This document shows, one piece after another, positions 1 through 9,554 of a stretch of 64,000 nt of DNA; positions within the stretch are counted from its first letter, which is position 1, and the number at the start of each line of letters is the position of its first letter. Made by a program: the position numbers and the translations under genes. Under the pieces are notes generated by a model. It ran no database searches, was not told where the DNA came from, and saw only the letters and a program-made list of their open reading frames with translations. The stretch comes from Lepiota brunneoincarnata (Eukaryota; Basidiomycota; Agaricomycetes; Agaricales; Agaricaceae): contig JAEBUN010000004.1 of NCBI GenBank assembly GCA_023014365.1, positions 2,905,925-2,969,924 of the forward strand, read 5' to 3'.

Positions 1-224
1 GCGATTAAGAAGAAGCTCGATTAATATATACTCATTCGTCCTAGACCCACAATCAGCATATAGCGAACAAAGATAGTTCAAGAATAACCGACCCAACGCC
101 CGTAGTGGCGCGTTTTGCCAAATCGACGTCATAGCCCAAAGGCCCAAGCGCTAGTGCATGGACGACCTCACTACACATCACTACCATCAGCTTAAGGGAC
201 ACGTGGTCCAAGAGTAAGGACGCA
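1..224. other. Left-edge non-coding sequence
   Basis: This stretch follows the stop codon of the first minus-strand gene. I see no convincing reading frame with codon-like character and no repeat. It is probably 3' flanking sequence of that gene. Confidence 0.4.
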
Positions 225-1074
225 CTAGAACCATCCGTTGAGCTTCCCCTTTGAAGGCAAGAAATCCACAAGAGTCTTTCCCGTCTTCGCACAGAAATGG
301 TCCGAAAGCGCGTCCATCTCAAAGACATTCAAAGAAGTCAAGAGCTTCGTCACTACATCACACCGCAAACAATCAGTTCATCCATCCCCCAAAAACTCCC
401 CAACAAATTCAAGGAGATTATGCCCCACTCACGAGTAGCCTCATTCCATCCACTACCTATGAATCCACTCTTCTTCGCTCCCTTGAGCACTTCATAGTCC
501 TTCTCCGGGAAATACCCTGGAACTTTTAATGTTCCGTGTGGTGCGGGAGGTGCATCAGGATTAGGGACCTCGGCCCCAGCATAGACCAACGTTCTCTGGA
601 TGGGTCCGTGCGTGTAGGCGGGTTGATAAGGTGTCACGAATCCGGGAACTGCGGGTGCGAGGGTTGGGTTGAAATACAAGGGGGGTGCCTGTCCGTCTCC
701 CGGTGGTGGGCCAGAGGGGGATGGGAAGGCACCTGGTTGGACTATGACCGCGGGCTGTTTCGTGCAATGTTGAGGTCAGAACCATGGGTGTAAAGCGATT
801 TAGGGGTGTCATGTATGTACCTGAGACTGGTTTTCCAGCAATGGTCGCGGACGAAATGGGTTGAATTTTAAACGATGAGACTTTGTTATGAACATTGGAG
901 ATGGGGTTAGAGCTTACACTCTGAGGATATTCCGGCTATTATCCACCCAATCGCAATCAGACGCCCGCGATTAATAGGAGGCTATGGATGACTCACGCGG
1001 TATGATCCAGATGCTGACGGCTGTTCGGGTTGTGTGCTCCGCGTCTCGTGGCTTTCGCTTGCTGGATCTGACAT
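225..1074 (-). CDS. Uncharacterised small proline-rich protein, multi-exon
   Basis: I do not recognise this protein. The start is the ATG at 1074, giving MSDPASESHETRS, followed by a gtgagt donor. A middle exon reads PAVIVQPGAFPSPSGPPPG and runs into a Pro/Tyr-rich stretch with VPGFVTPYQPAYTHG and GTLKVPGYFPEKDYEVLKGA. The open frame appears to end near 353, but a clean intron (donor gtgagt inside the NEAT codons, acceptor tgatgtag) joins it to a last exon containing LTSLNVFEMDAL and ending in GKLNGWF with TAG at 225-227. The Pro-rich first half looks disordered and the last part may be helical. The middle part of the N-terminal exon structure is unresolved. A TATA-like element lies about 55 bases upstream. 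No function can be assigned. Confidence 0.6.
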
Positions 1075-1471
1075 TGTTATGTGGTCTTGTTGGGAAATGG
1101 GGGGGATACAGAGAATGATCCAAGGTCGGGGTTTATATATATCGGCAAATCAGGCACAATAGTAATCCTAGCATTGATCATGACACAGCCCGCTTGGCGC
1201 AAGACACCACAGGTCCACAACTTCTTATGCATTGCAGTACAATCCAGTGCCAAGGTGTGCAAGTTATGTAGCTAAGTGCTTTTAGCAGAAATTCTTCATG
1301 TGTACGTGGCTTCGCAAACCTAGAACCAGGAGAGAAGGCAAAGGAGATGGGGCATTGGTTTTTTCAAACACCCCACAGCCAAGGAAACCTGCGCATAGAT
1401 ACAATAGGCATTCTGAGTGGAAATAGGATGTAACGTAACGTCGACAAGATACGATATTATTCAGTAAGTTA
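1075..1471. other. Intergenic, promoter side of the first gene
   Basis: Apart from the TATA-like element I see nothing coding here. The stretch separates two minus-strand genes and probably holds the promoter of the first and the terminator of the next. Confidence 0.4.
1132..1142 (-). promoter_or_regulatory. TATA-like element
   Basis: Read on the minus strand this is TATATATAAA, about 55 bases upstream of the ATG at 1074. Spacing and sequence suit a core promoter for the first gene. It is inferred from sequence only. Confidence 0.45.
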
Positions 1472-2561
1472 TTACTGATTATCGATGTTGAGCCCTGCAA
1501 GGTCTTGAAACCAAGCAACGAGAACAGCCACTTTTCGCACAGATGCATCGCTTCTTCCCAGCCTCAAGTCTGGTCTTAAACGACTGTCTTCCCTGGAATA
1601 GGGCATCGTTCGGTAGCAAACAGTTAGGGTGGACTTCAGGAAGGGCGAGGCTGTTATGATTGGAGAAGTCTTCGGATCGAAGGTGGCCGTTACATCTGCC
1701 GAGTAAGCTGTTATGACTCGACCAACCATTAACTGTAGTACAACACCTACTTTCGATAAGAAGTATATCGCCTCGTTTCACAGCAACTGAACCACGTTGG
1801 CCACCCCAGTGCTCTGCAACTTCCCTCCACGCTGTTAATTTGCATATTGTCCCATCCTCGTCACCCAAAATCATCCTGAGTATCGCCACCTCCTTTCCTG
1901 CATCCCTGCCATTCTTGATCGTGATAGTAACCGGTCCTTCAACCTCAAGCGCAGCCACCAAGATCGAAATCTTTGCAGGACCTGTGAGCTTTTGCCTAGA
2001 AAGTTGGGTAAGCGATGCGATGGAGTGGAGGTTGAAGTGGAAGGTCGGGAAGCGAGCAATTGATGATGCGTCTGAGTAATTGAAGGATTGTGATATTTGC
2101 GTCTCTTGGGTTTCTGGTTGCGACTCGGTGCTGGAGCGGGTTGTAGTGTTTAAGAACGAAAATTTACCCATGCTCCGTCTTGTACGCACTTCTCCTGGCT
2201 CCTCAGGAGTGGGAGGCCAGGTTATGAGAGTCGTCTGTTCTGTGGGACTCGCGTCTCGGTGCTCTATAACCCGGCAGGGAAAAGGAGAACAAGTACCTGG
2301 GCCTGAGGCATTACCGTCGTCGTCCTCGATGTTTTCATCAGGTCCATCGTTAGCTTCATTGAAGATGGCATTTTGATAAATAAGGGATATCCTCCGACTC
2401 GCATCGTCCAAGATTTGGAGGGTGGGGAAATCTGAGGGGGAAGGTAACAGCTCGCGTGCCGTTTCAGACTGAGAAGAGACATTTCTCCAGTAATATGACA
2501 TTGAGTCATTTTCCAGCTCGTTAATTGAAGGTGCTCCAGAGAAGACTCTATACGTATGCAT
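1472..2561 (-). CDS. Shieldin-2-like OB-fold protein with internal frameshift
   Basis: The start is taken at the ATG giving MHTYRVFSGAPS; the longer frame upstream opens only with TTG. The N-terminal half is polar and probably disordered. A beta-rich OB-like segment follows (KISILVAALEVEGPVTI, then ILGDEDGTICKLTAWREV and VKRGDILLIES). The conserved tail (TASPFLKSTLTVCYRTMPY, then RLRPDLRLGRSDASVRKV) lies in a different frame, so one base must be skipped near 1722-1755; no intron of plausible size fits. As I recall, basidiomycete proteins of this type are annotated as Shieldin complex subunit 2, first OB fold. In animals shieldin protects DNA ends downstream of 53BP1, but a fungal role is unproven. 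It could be intact with a sequencing error, or a recent pseudogene. Confidence 0.5.
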
Positions 2562-3664
2562 AACTCGTTGGTGACGGGGGCGAGCGCAATGCCTTGGTCG
2601 TGGGAACAATAACTGGTACCCCTGATGATGCGGGGATACTCGCCCCCCTCCTTTAACATATTCCTGGCCAGCTCACGCCACCAGCAGATGTAAGTCCCAG
2701 TTTATTCTTTGGCGGGGGTGTTTGACACCAGAATCAGGGGAAAGGCGCTATCCACGCGAGATTGACGAACGTGTTCTCAAAGCGCTTGAGGTTCAGTAAG
2801 GGTGCACACTCTCTTCTTGACATCCCTGCGATCTATGTCTTCTAATCATTTTTCCTAGCCATAGGCACCATTGGCTCTAATTTGGACCACCGACGAATCC
2901 CCTTCAAGTTGTATATACACGCCGCCACACAGTCGGCGGATCTGGGTGGGGGCGTCTTGTTGAAGCGCAAGGCAAGCCCGTCCGATTTCGGGTGTCACTC
3001 AATCACTTATTTGACAAGTCCTACGTAGATTTATCTTAGGGACCAAGTTGCGTACAGCTGTCTCTCGGAATGGTCAAGACGCCTCTGTAAGTTGTGCACG
3101 ATGTCGGTTATTGGACACCATTCGTTGGGATTCCCCACAAGTGCCGTCAAGACTCAGTATTCAGTTGTGAGGGTGTCATAGCTAAGGCCTGCCCTGCACG
3201 TTCACGACTCCTCAGATATGAACCAGAAATGACAAGGACCTATTTGCAGATCGAAAATTCTTAAGGAACATTCCTCGTACATGTCGGATCCTGCCTCAAC
3301 TCTCAAGCTCACACCCAACCCTCGGCCCCAACACACATCAAATGTTGCCGCGCGAGTCGCTATGATCTGGTTCGATCTTGAACTATGAAACCAACCGTTC
3401 CGATCTAGGCGACGCTGTTGTGATTGTCTCCTATCAGCTTGATTCATGCATTCCGTGGTCATCTTTCAGAACAAGCATCTCGGATCTTTGACAGGGTTTC
3501 CCACCTCAGAGCACTATCATGGAACCAACGTGTACATGCTTTCCAACAGGGTTCTGAACTTAGCTGCTTCGAGCATCAGAATGGAACGCACACTCCATAA
3601 AGATTTGGGGATTGACCACACCCACGCCGCAGTGGTTGCCACTCCCTCGTCGCGGTAAAACTTC

Positions 3665-3838
3665 CTCGAAGCGTACCATCACATGCTCAAGATGCAGGTA
3701 AGATATCTGCCCGGACGGCATGATGTTTGAGCCGAATCCCTGATATAACGAACCATCCACACACTCGGAACAACAAAAAGCTGGGCATCACCGACGACGT
3801 TCCGTTTCGCACCTGGGCGGGGACCTTGCCTGGGCCTA
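3665..3838. repeat. Degenerate dispersed repeat, family 1 copy A
   Basis: This segment shares an ordered series of near-identical blocks with 5900-6050: GATGYAGGTAAGA, a GGCRTGATRWTTRAGCCGA block, CACACTCGGAACAACAAAA and a TTTYGCACCTKGG block. The copies carry many substitutions and small indels, so they are old. No terminal repeats or target-site duplications could be seen by eye. Confidence 0.55.
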
Positions 3839-4237
3839 TGTACTTATCATTCCCCGTAATCGGCTACATGTCCCTCCAGGGTGGTTTCCGGCCTTTTTGT
3901 TCGTTGGACAAGACTCTGTTCTCCGTTCTCGTTATGTGATAAATCTTCAGCATTTATTGAAGAGGACGGGATCTCGGACTCCATTGACCCTTGCCCCTCC
4001 TCCAGCGATTATTTACCACAATCTCGCATCCACTATGCCGTACCTTTCCTCTGTTTCAAGTTGGTGTCTAACTGGTGCTCACAACTTGCACACATCCCCT
4101 TTTGATCGGCTCGTCCTCTGCATGACACCCGGCAATACCCCGCAGTGCTACCCCCAGTTGCATCTCGATAGTGGCTTGTAAACGTCAGCAACTTGTACCT
4201 TGAATTTGTTGGACACAAGATTGAATAGTACGACGAA

Positions 4238-4330
4238 TTGCAACATGCCGAAGCCGAAGCCGTACTAATTTCTTTTGCACTTTTAGTATACAGTGGGTCA
4301 TCGGTATGTCAGGTCTACATCACCGCCAAC
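4238..4330. repeat. Degenerate dispersed repeat, family 2 copy A
   Basis: It shares CATGCCGAAGCCGAAGCC, TAATTTCTT and GGGTCAT in order with 5722-5800 (CATGTTGAAGCCGAAGCC, TTAATTTCTTAG, GGGGTCAT). It sits about 0.5 kb downstream of a family 1 copy, whereas the partner lies upstream of one, so the larger arrangement is rearranged. Confidence 0.4.
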
Positions 4331-5464
4331 AAACGTTTCTCCTCTCTCCCAAATTTCGGAGCCATGAGACTACAGCAAACATCGACGGTCGCTCTCGTGG
4401 ATCAAAATCTCCAGCAACTCTAACTCTCTCTCGGACTCTCCAGAGTTCATAGTGCAAGGCTGAATCCGCGCTTGGTGGCCAAGATATAGACCTGCTGTTG
4501 CGGCGGAAACGATGAAGGCGATGTTCGTAAAATTCTGGCTAAGAGTGATATATACCTACAAAGCAGGGTATCAGCGTTGACATGATTTCATCGTTAAGGT
4601 AATTTTTCTTACCTCCAGAGTCGTCATTGTAAAAACGCGCACATCACAAGCAGCTGTAACTGTACAGCCTGATTCGGTGTCCATTAGGGTTCAGGCACCG
4701 ACCACCTGGTTTTAGGGCCCAACGTCCTTGAAGCGGAAGGTGCATTGTGTACCCGCGATATCGATGAAGTCACACACATTCTTTATTGTTAACAGGATAC
4801 TGGGCTGGGATCGCGACAGGCTGGGAATAGGACCAATCCAGAAGGCATCATCCCTCTGGTACTCCCACGAGCAATAAGAGGGCGCTGGCTATGTAAGTAT
4901 TCCCGTCGCAGACGCAACTTGGTATATCTGTAGCGTTTCTATAGGCCATGCGCTGCAAGTAAACCCGGGTTCAAACTGGGCTCTGCCCTACCTGCACCAT
5001 TTTCCGCTTGGTTTTTCAAGACCTTAGAAAATGAAAACAAGGGGTAACGGGAAAACGGGTGATTGTTGGATGGGTAGCTACGTGGGTGCCGGTCATTTTG
5101 TATTTATGTAGGGGTGAGAAGGCGAGAGAAAACAAGGGAGACTACTTATGAAAGGTCCAGGCGCGCCAATGCGGCGGCCTCACTGGTTCTCTATCTCTCA
5201 CAGTGCCCATCTATGGATCTATCCTCACGTAGGCGAGCAGCTGCCCCACGCTGGAATGTTTCTGAAGTGTATATACGCACGTTCGGATTGCCTTGAGGTG
5301 ATGCACAGCCCTCGGCAATGCTCTGGTTTCTCTGAGTAGTTGTAACCAGGTAGTTACAGGTGAGTCAGTCTGTCTGAACGGTACCTAGGTAATTGAGGAC
5401 AATGTCCGTTACAATAGCTCCTGCTATCACTTCAAGAATATTTGGAAGGGTCGTAGGAAATAAC

Positions 5465-5659
5465 TCATAGTGTTAGACCGGAGGCATGGGGAAAAGGAGG
5501 GCCTGTCTGAGTAAGTGAGCGGACTCGCCATCCTCGGCGAGCACTTTTCGCAGCTGCCTCAGCTTCGAGAACAAAAGAATATAGGCGTTCGGCAGCCTGG
5601 TCCAGATTAGTTTCGGTCGGTAGTGCGGTCATGGTCTGGTAGTGATCCAAGCTTAGCAT
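5465..5659 (-). repeat. Repeat family 3 copy A with short coding-like frame
   Basis: The minus strand reads a short frame with ALPTETNLDQAAERLYSF and EAEAAAKS. A related frame lies at 7680-7785 (VLPTEVDLDQDAKHIYPLV, then EAEAKAT). The nucleotide block GTGTTAGACC...GGAGGGCCTGTC...CTCGCCATCCTC is also found at 6683-6770. The three copies look like debris of one former element or gene. I do not recognise the peptide. Confidence 0.5.
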
Positions 5660-5721
5660 CCGCGACGATGACCTCAGTACATCTGATGATTAGGTCACGT
5701 GCCTTCTTCATGCTGAAGAAT

Positions 5722-5800
5722 TAAAACATGTTGAAGCCGAAGCCATGTTAATTTCTTAGTTCCTGGCTTTGATTCCCGGGGGGTCATAGTGCGCGTGCCG
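5722..5800. repeat. Degenerate dispersed repeat, family 2 copy B
   Basis: Partner of the copy at 4238-4330, in the same orientation. Similarity fades after the GGGGTCAT block. Confidence 0.4.
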
Positions 5801-5899
5801 ACGCCCTTTACCCGCTTACCGAGCCGCTTTCAGTGCCAGCGGCCTACGACTATGCCTGTCCTTTCTTCACTGCGGGCCTGGACAAGGCGACTGGCGTAC

Positions 5900-6050
5900 T
5901 GACCACCACATACTCCGGATGTAGGTAAGAAATTTGCCTGGGCGGCGTGATAATTAAGCCGAGTCCCCGATGCAACGAATTATCCCACGCACTCGGAACA
6001 ACAAAAGTTAGGCGTCACGGACTACTTTCATTTTGCACCTTGGACAAGGC
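5900..6050. repeat. Degenerate dispersed repeat, family 1 copy B
   Basis: This is the partner of the 3665-3838 copy in the same orientation. It shares the ACTCGGAACAACAAAA block and the flanking matches in the same order. The spacing between matching blocks is nearly conserved, which supports a true duplication and argues against chance similarity. Confidence 0.55.
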
Positions 6051-6682
6051 CTCGTGAGTCAGTTCGTCGAACTACCAGGGTCGTGGGTGGTTCTAGATCG
6101 TTAGCCACTGACAGTTTTAAACTTGTGTATGCTGTTTAGATCAAGAATGAGATATGTTTGGCGATACTCCCTGTCACGGTGTGCTAGTCTCCTTGCTCGA
6201 ACAACCAATGGGACCCATCAGCCCACCCGTCTGTAACACCAGTCTAATCAGAGCATGAGCTAGTTTCGTGTGGTTGAACAACACACATCAAACCTCTGTC
6301 AATTCCGTCCGCCCGCTGTCCCTTTTTTGTTTGTTTGGGAATCCATTAACGGCCTTCAGATTGGCTTCCAGAAATCACTTGAGCCATTTTCACTGTTATT
6401 CATCCTTAACCCCAGTCGCTCGGCGCTGATAGACTTGATGGAACTATGTTAGCCTACATGAAATGTGGGGAATGCAGGTCGTTGAGTGGTTATAGTTACC
6501 TCACTCCCTCCAGCGTGTAGGCAGTGCACGGGTTACTTCGGCAGTTGGAGTGTTCTTAGTACATATATACACTGGATTATCTAGAGGTTACGTACAGCCT
6601 TCTAGCCTTTCTACGGTCAATTCCTGCTATTACTATAGCAAGTTTATCAATAAAGGCCGTAGAGAATAACCATGCACATAGA

Positions 6683-6772
6683 TACTGTGTTAGACCAGAG
6701 GTACGAAGAAAAGGAGGGCCTGTCCGAGCCACTGAGCGGACTCGCCATCCTCAGCGAGCACTTTCACATCCT
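6683..6772. repeat. Repeat family 3 partial copy B
   Basis: It matches the low-coordinate part of 5465-5659: TGTTAGACC, AAAAGGAGGGCCTGTC, GAGCGGACTCGCCATCCTC and CGAGCACTTT occur in the same order. The peptide-coding part is missing, so this copy is truncated. Confidence 0.5.
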
Positions 6773-7679
6773 CCACATCACGATCCGTGCTACCAAGGTA
6801 CCCTGCAGCACCTAACATATGCGCGACCGTGCAACATGCAGCATGGGGACGAAGGTGGTTCGGATTTGGGAGAGGCAGATTCTCGTGGACAAGGAACTGT
6901 ACATCTTTCGGGAGGTGATAAGCTCGGAGTCCCTAAGAGAACGTTGTACTTGTAGTGATCACTCTTTTTCATGTGAAAAAAAAAAGTAAAAGTTTATTCG
7001 TGTGAGATTATTCATACATTCGCCCTCGATTTCCTCAAACCAAACTTTAAGAATATCTACCATGTTGTGTACCTTCAAGAGAAAGTGTCATGATATTCTC
7101 CAAGCGGTGGATTTGCTTTCGCTCGAGCTCGCCAACTTGAACAATCTCCCGAATCCAAAGCACCTCATGGTGTCCCAGACAGATGATGCCTGAGTAAAAA
7201 TATGAGCTGTTGCGATTATTAGTGAGGTATGCGTAGGTACCTTTCGTGCAGGGTCTTTTACTCCTTTGAATTAGTTAGAGGCTTCGTCAAAAGTGTGACA
7301 GCACTGAATCGCGACGATTTCTTTGGCGGTTTCCCAAACCATTATGCTTCTTTGCGGTACGATGATCCTGTGGACTCTCCTTCAGGATTTCCTTGATGTC
7401 TTGTCGCAGTTAGTCAAAAACCTTGCTTGGAAGGGTGTTCTGACGGCACAGGGGTCGCCCCTTTCCGCTTTCTGACTGTACTCGTATTACCAATGTACCA
7501 TCGACACTGAATTAGGAGTGACGTTGCAAGGCATAAGATAGTGTTAGCCGAGCTTGTATAAACGATCATTCCGCTCAGCCGGGTGCTGAGTCTGGCTGTT
7601 ACAACCCGCGATTTCACTGACGACATGGTTACGGGCTTCATGACTGACAGGATATAGTATGAGGTAGCCGAGAACGCGA

Positions 7680-7790
7680 GCTTGAGCCTTCTGATCGTTG
7701 CTTTTGCTTCGGCCTCGGGGACAAGGGGATATATGTGTTTGGCGTCCTGGTCCAGATCAACTTCGGTCGGTAGGACTACCATCAACCCGC
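7680..7790 (-). repeat. Repeat family 3 partial copy C
   Basis: This carries the LPTE-DLDQ coding-like part of family 3 on the minus strand and extends into an unrelated frame toward 7414. With copies A and B it suggests that fragments of one ancestral unit are scattered over about 2.3 kb. Confidence 0.45.
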
Positions 7791-8268
7791 ACCGAAGATG
7801 ACCGCCACAAGTTTAACGTCTGTTATTCCATGCCATGAAGACATTCGATTCCTACCCAGTCACATGACGTGTTATTTTGGGCGGACGTCGTTACCTCGCC
7901 ATGGTGAGCTCTTTCGCGCCGCCAGTAGCTTCTCGATAAATTTGGGCTTGATGGTAAGCACGACATCGGTGTGGATACACTCTACAGAAACTTGTCTTTT
8001 AACGCAGGGGCGGGTTTAGCCTGTGAGTGTCAGCTGAATTGTTCGAGTGGCGGCCTAAGACAGGCAGATCCCAGAGAAAAATACCGAGTTTAAGCACGAT
8101 CACAGTGAAACTATCTTGGCTGAGTTGACAACGAGAAACAGATTTATTCCCATTGACAGTATATTTACAGCCCTAAGTCGAGACGACAGCATCGTTAGCA
8201 AGTGCTGGGACAACAATCCGTATCATTCCTGCCCAGCACGTGTGTAGGAAGTCTAAGGTCGAGGTTTT

Positions 8269-9268
8269 TTAGAACCTGCGATCGTCATACCGCCCCCGAT
8301 CATAATCACGGCCATGGCCACGGTCACGATCGCGGTCGCGGTCATAATCCCTATGGCGGTCAGAGTCTCGGCGGTGCTCATCGTGGCGACCCCGCCTGCG
8401 ATCGTCAAAGTCGCGAGTGTAGCGACTGTCATAGGGCCTGGGATCATATGGACGCTCAACTGGGTAAAGAGGAAAGACCTAGGTCAATAGTACGTTTGGT
8501 GTGCATTTGGACATGTTCTTACAGTCACTTCTTTTTGGGGGACCATAGTACCTGCCGGGTGTCGGTGTCCTGGCACGGCCGCGGCGGGCCTGCAAACCAC
8601 GTCAGCATGTATGGGAAGTTGATGGGAAAATAAATAACTTTTTCCACGTTCATGATTTTACCCATCAGGTCGGTCGTGTTGAGAGCCGTGATGGCGGCGT
8701 CTGCCTCTTCTGCGGTTTCCATCGTCACGAAACCAAAACCTCGGGACTCGCGGGTGTGAGGATCATACATGACCGATGCTTTCTTGACCTGCGGTGTTGC
8801 CCCTGTATGAGCGGGAATAGAAAAGTCGAACGAATGACATACCCGCCCAATTTTGGCGAAAGCAGCCTCCAGGTCGCGAGTGTCGACCTTATGGCTGAGG
8901 CCAGAGACATGAAGGTTGTTGCCTGGGTTTTGACCCCCGTCGCCGCCACGGCTAAGTAATGATTTGAGTATACCAACAATCAAGGTATAAAGAGAGACAG
9001 ACCCTCTATCGTCACCGCCTCGGCCTGGACTCCTGCTCCTGCTGGAACGCCTAGGAGCGTCGCCATTCCTGTCCCTTTCTCGTCCAGGGGAGCGCCTGTC
9101 ACCACCATTGGAGGCTGAGTTCCAGGAGGGATCATCAGTGGACATGGCGGGGCCATTGGCCATGTTGACGTCGCTGGTGGGGATGCTTATTCCGCCACCA
9201 TTGGAGGGGGCAATATCCTGAGATTGCCAGGCTGATGATGGAAACGGGGAGGGGTCAGGTCGTTGCAT
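8269..9268 (-). CDS. TRA2-like SR splicing factor with one RRM
   Basis: A single RNA-recognition motif lies between an N-terminal RS/RD-rich region and a C-terminal Arg/Asp/Tyr-rich tail. RNP2 is NLHVSGL and RNP1 is RGFGFVTM; the linker after the RRM reads RRGRARTPTPGRYYGPPKR. This is the arrangement of transformer-2 proteins, nuclear regulators of splice-site choice that bind purine-rich enhancers. Four introns are inferred, including one with gtatgt inside the RRM and one with gtaaga before the tail. The 51-nt first intron has an unusual gtctgt donor and keeps frame if retained. The tail ends in DRRF with TAA at 8269-8271. The gene is divergent from UTP14 across about 290 bases, implying a shared promoter region. 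TRA2-like assignment is stronger than any exact orthologue name. Confidence 0.8.
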
Positions 9269-9554
9269 TAGCGTACGCGGAGATTTGGTGGGATGGGAAA
9301 ACGGAGTGAGAGTTGGCAGGGGGGCAAGTCGGGTCGGACGAAAACATGTCGACGCGAGAGGGAGGGGAGATGGAATAATACTGATGCCAGTCCGACGAAT
9401 TGGAAATCTATTCTACCCGTTGACTGTACAGTACATTGGCCGTTAGCCAACACTAGGAAAAGAGAAAACGGGTGGGAGTCGGATGGCTGGGAGCCGAAAA
9501 GAGGGAGTATTGAAGGAGGTTGTGGAGCGTGGGTGGTGGTGTGCGTTGCCGGAA
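9269..9554. promoter_or_regulatory. Likely bidirectional promoter between TRA2-like and UTP14
   Basis: The two genes are transcribed away from each other from this short gap. No strong TATA box is visible. The promoter role is inferred from gene orientation only. Confidence 0.4.

Larger units (their letters stand above)
2562..8268. other. Gene-poor region with degenerate dispersed repeats
   Basis: No complete gene is convincing across this 5.7 kb. Related segments recur within it and are listed as repeats. Short frames of 60-140 codons occur but overlap one another and show no family features. A TTCAAA-containing hairpin near 4970 resembles a T-arm but does not complete a tRNA. The region looks like decayed accessory or transposon-derived DNA. 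Confidence 0.45.

Noticed and set aside
4940..5000. Possible tRNA T-arm with GGTTCAAAC
   Set aside because: The stem next to the TTCAAAC loop does not pair correctly, and no matching acceptor, D or anticodon arms could be found.
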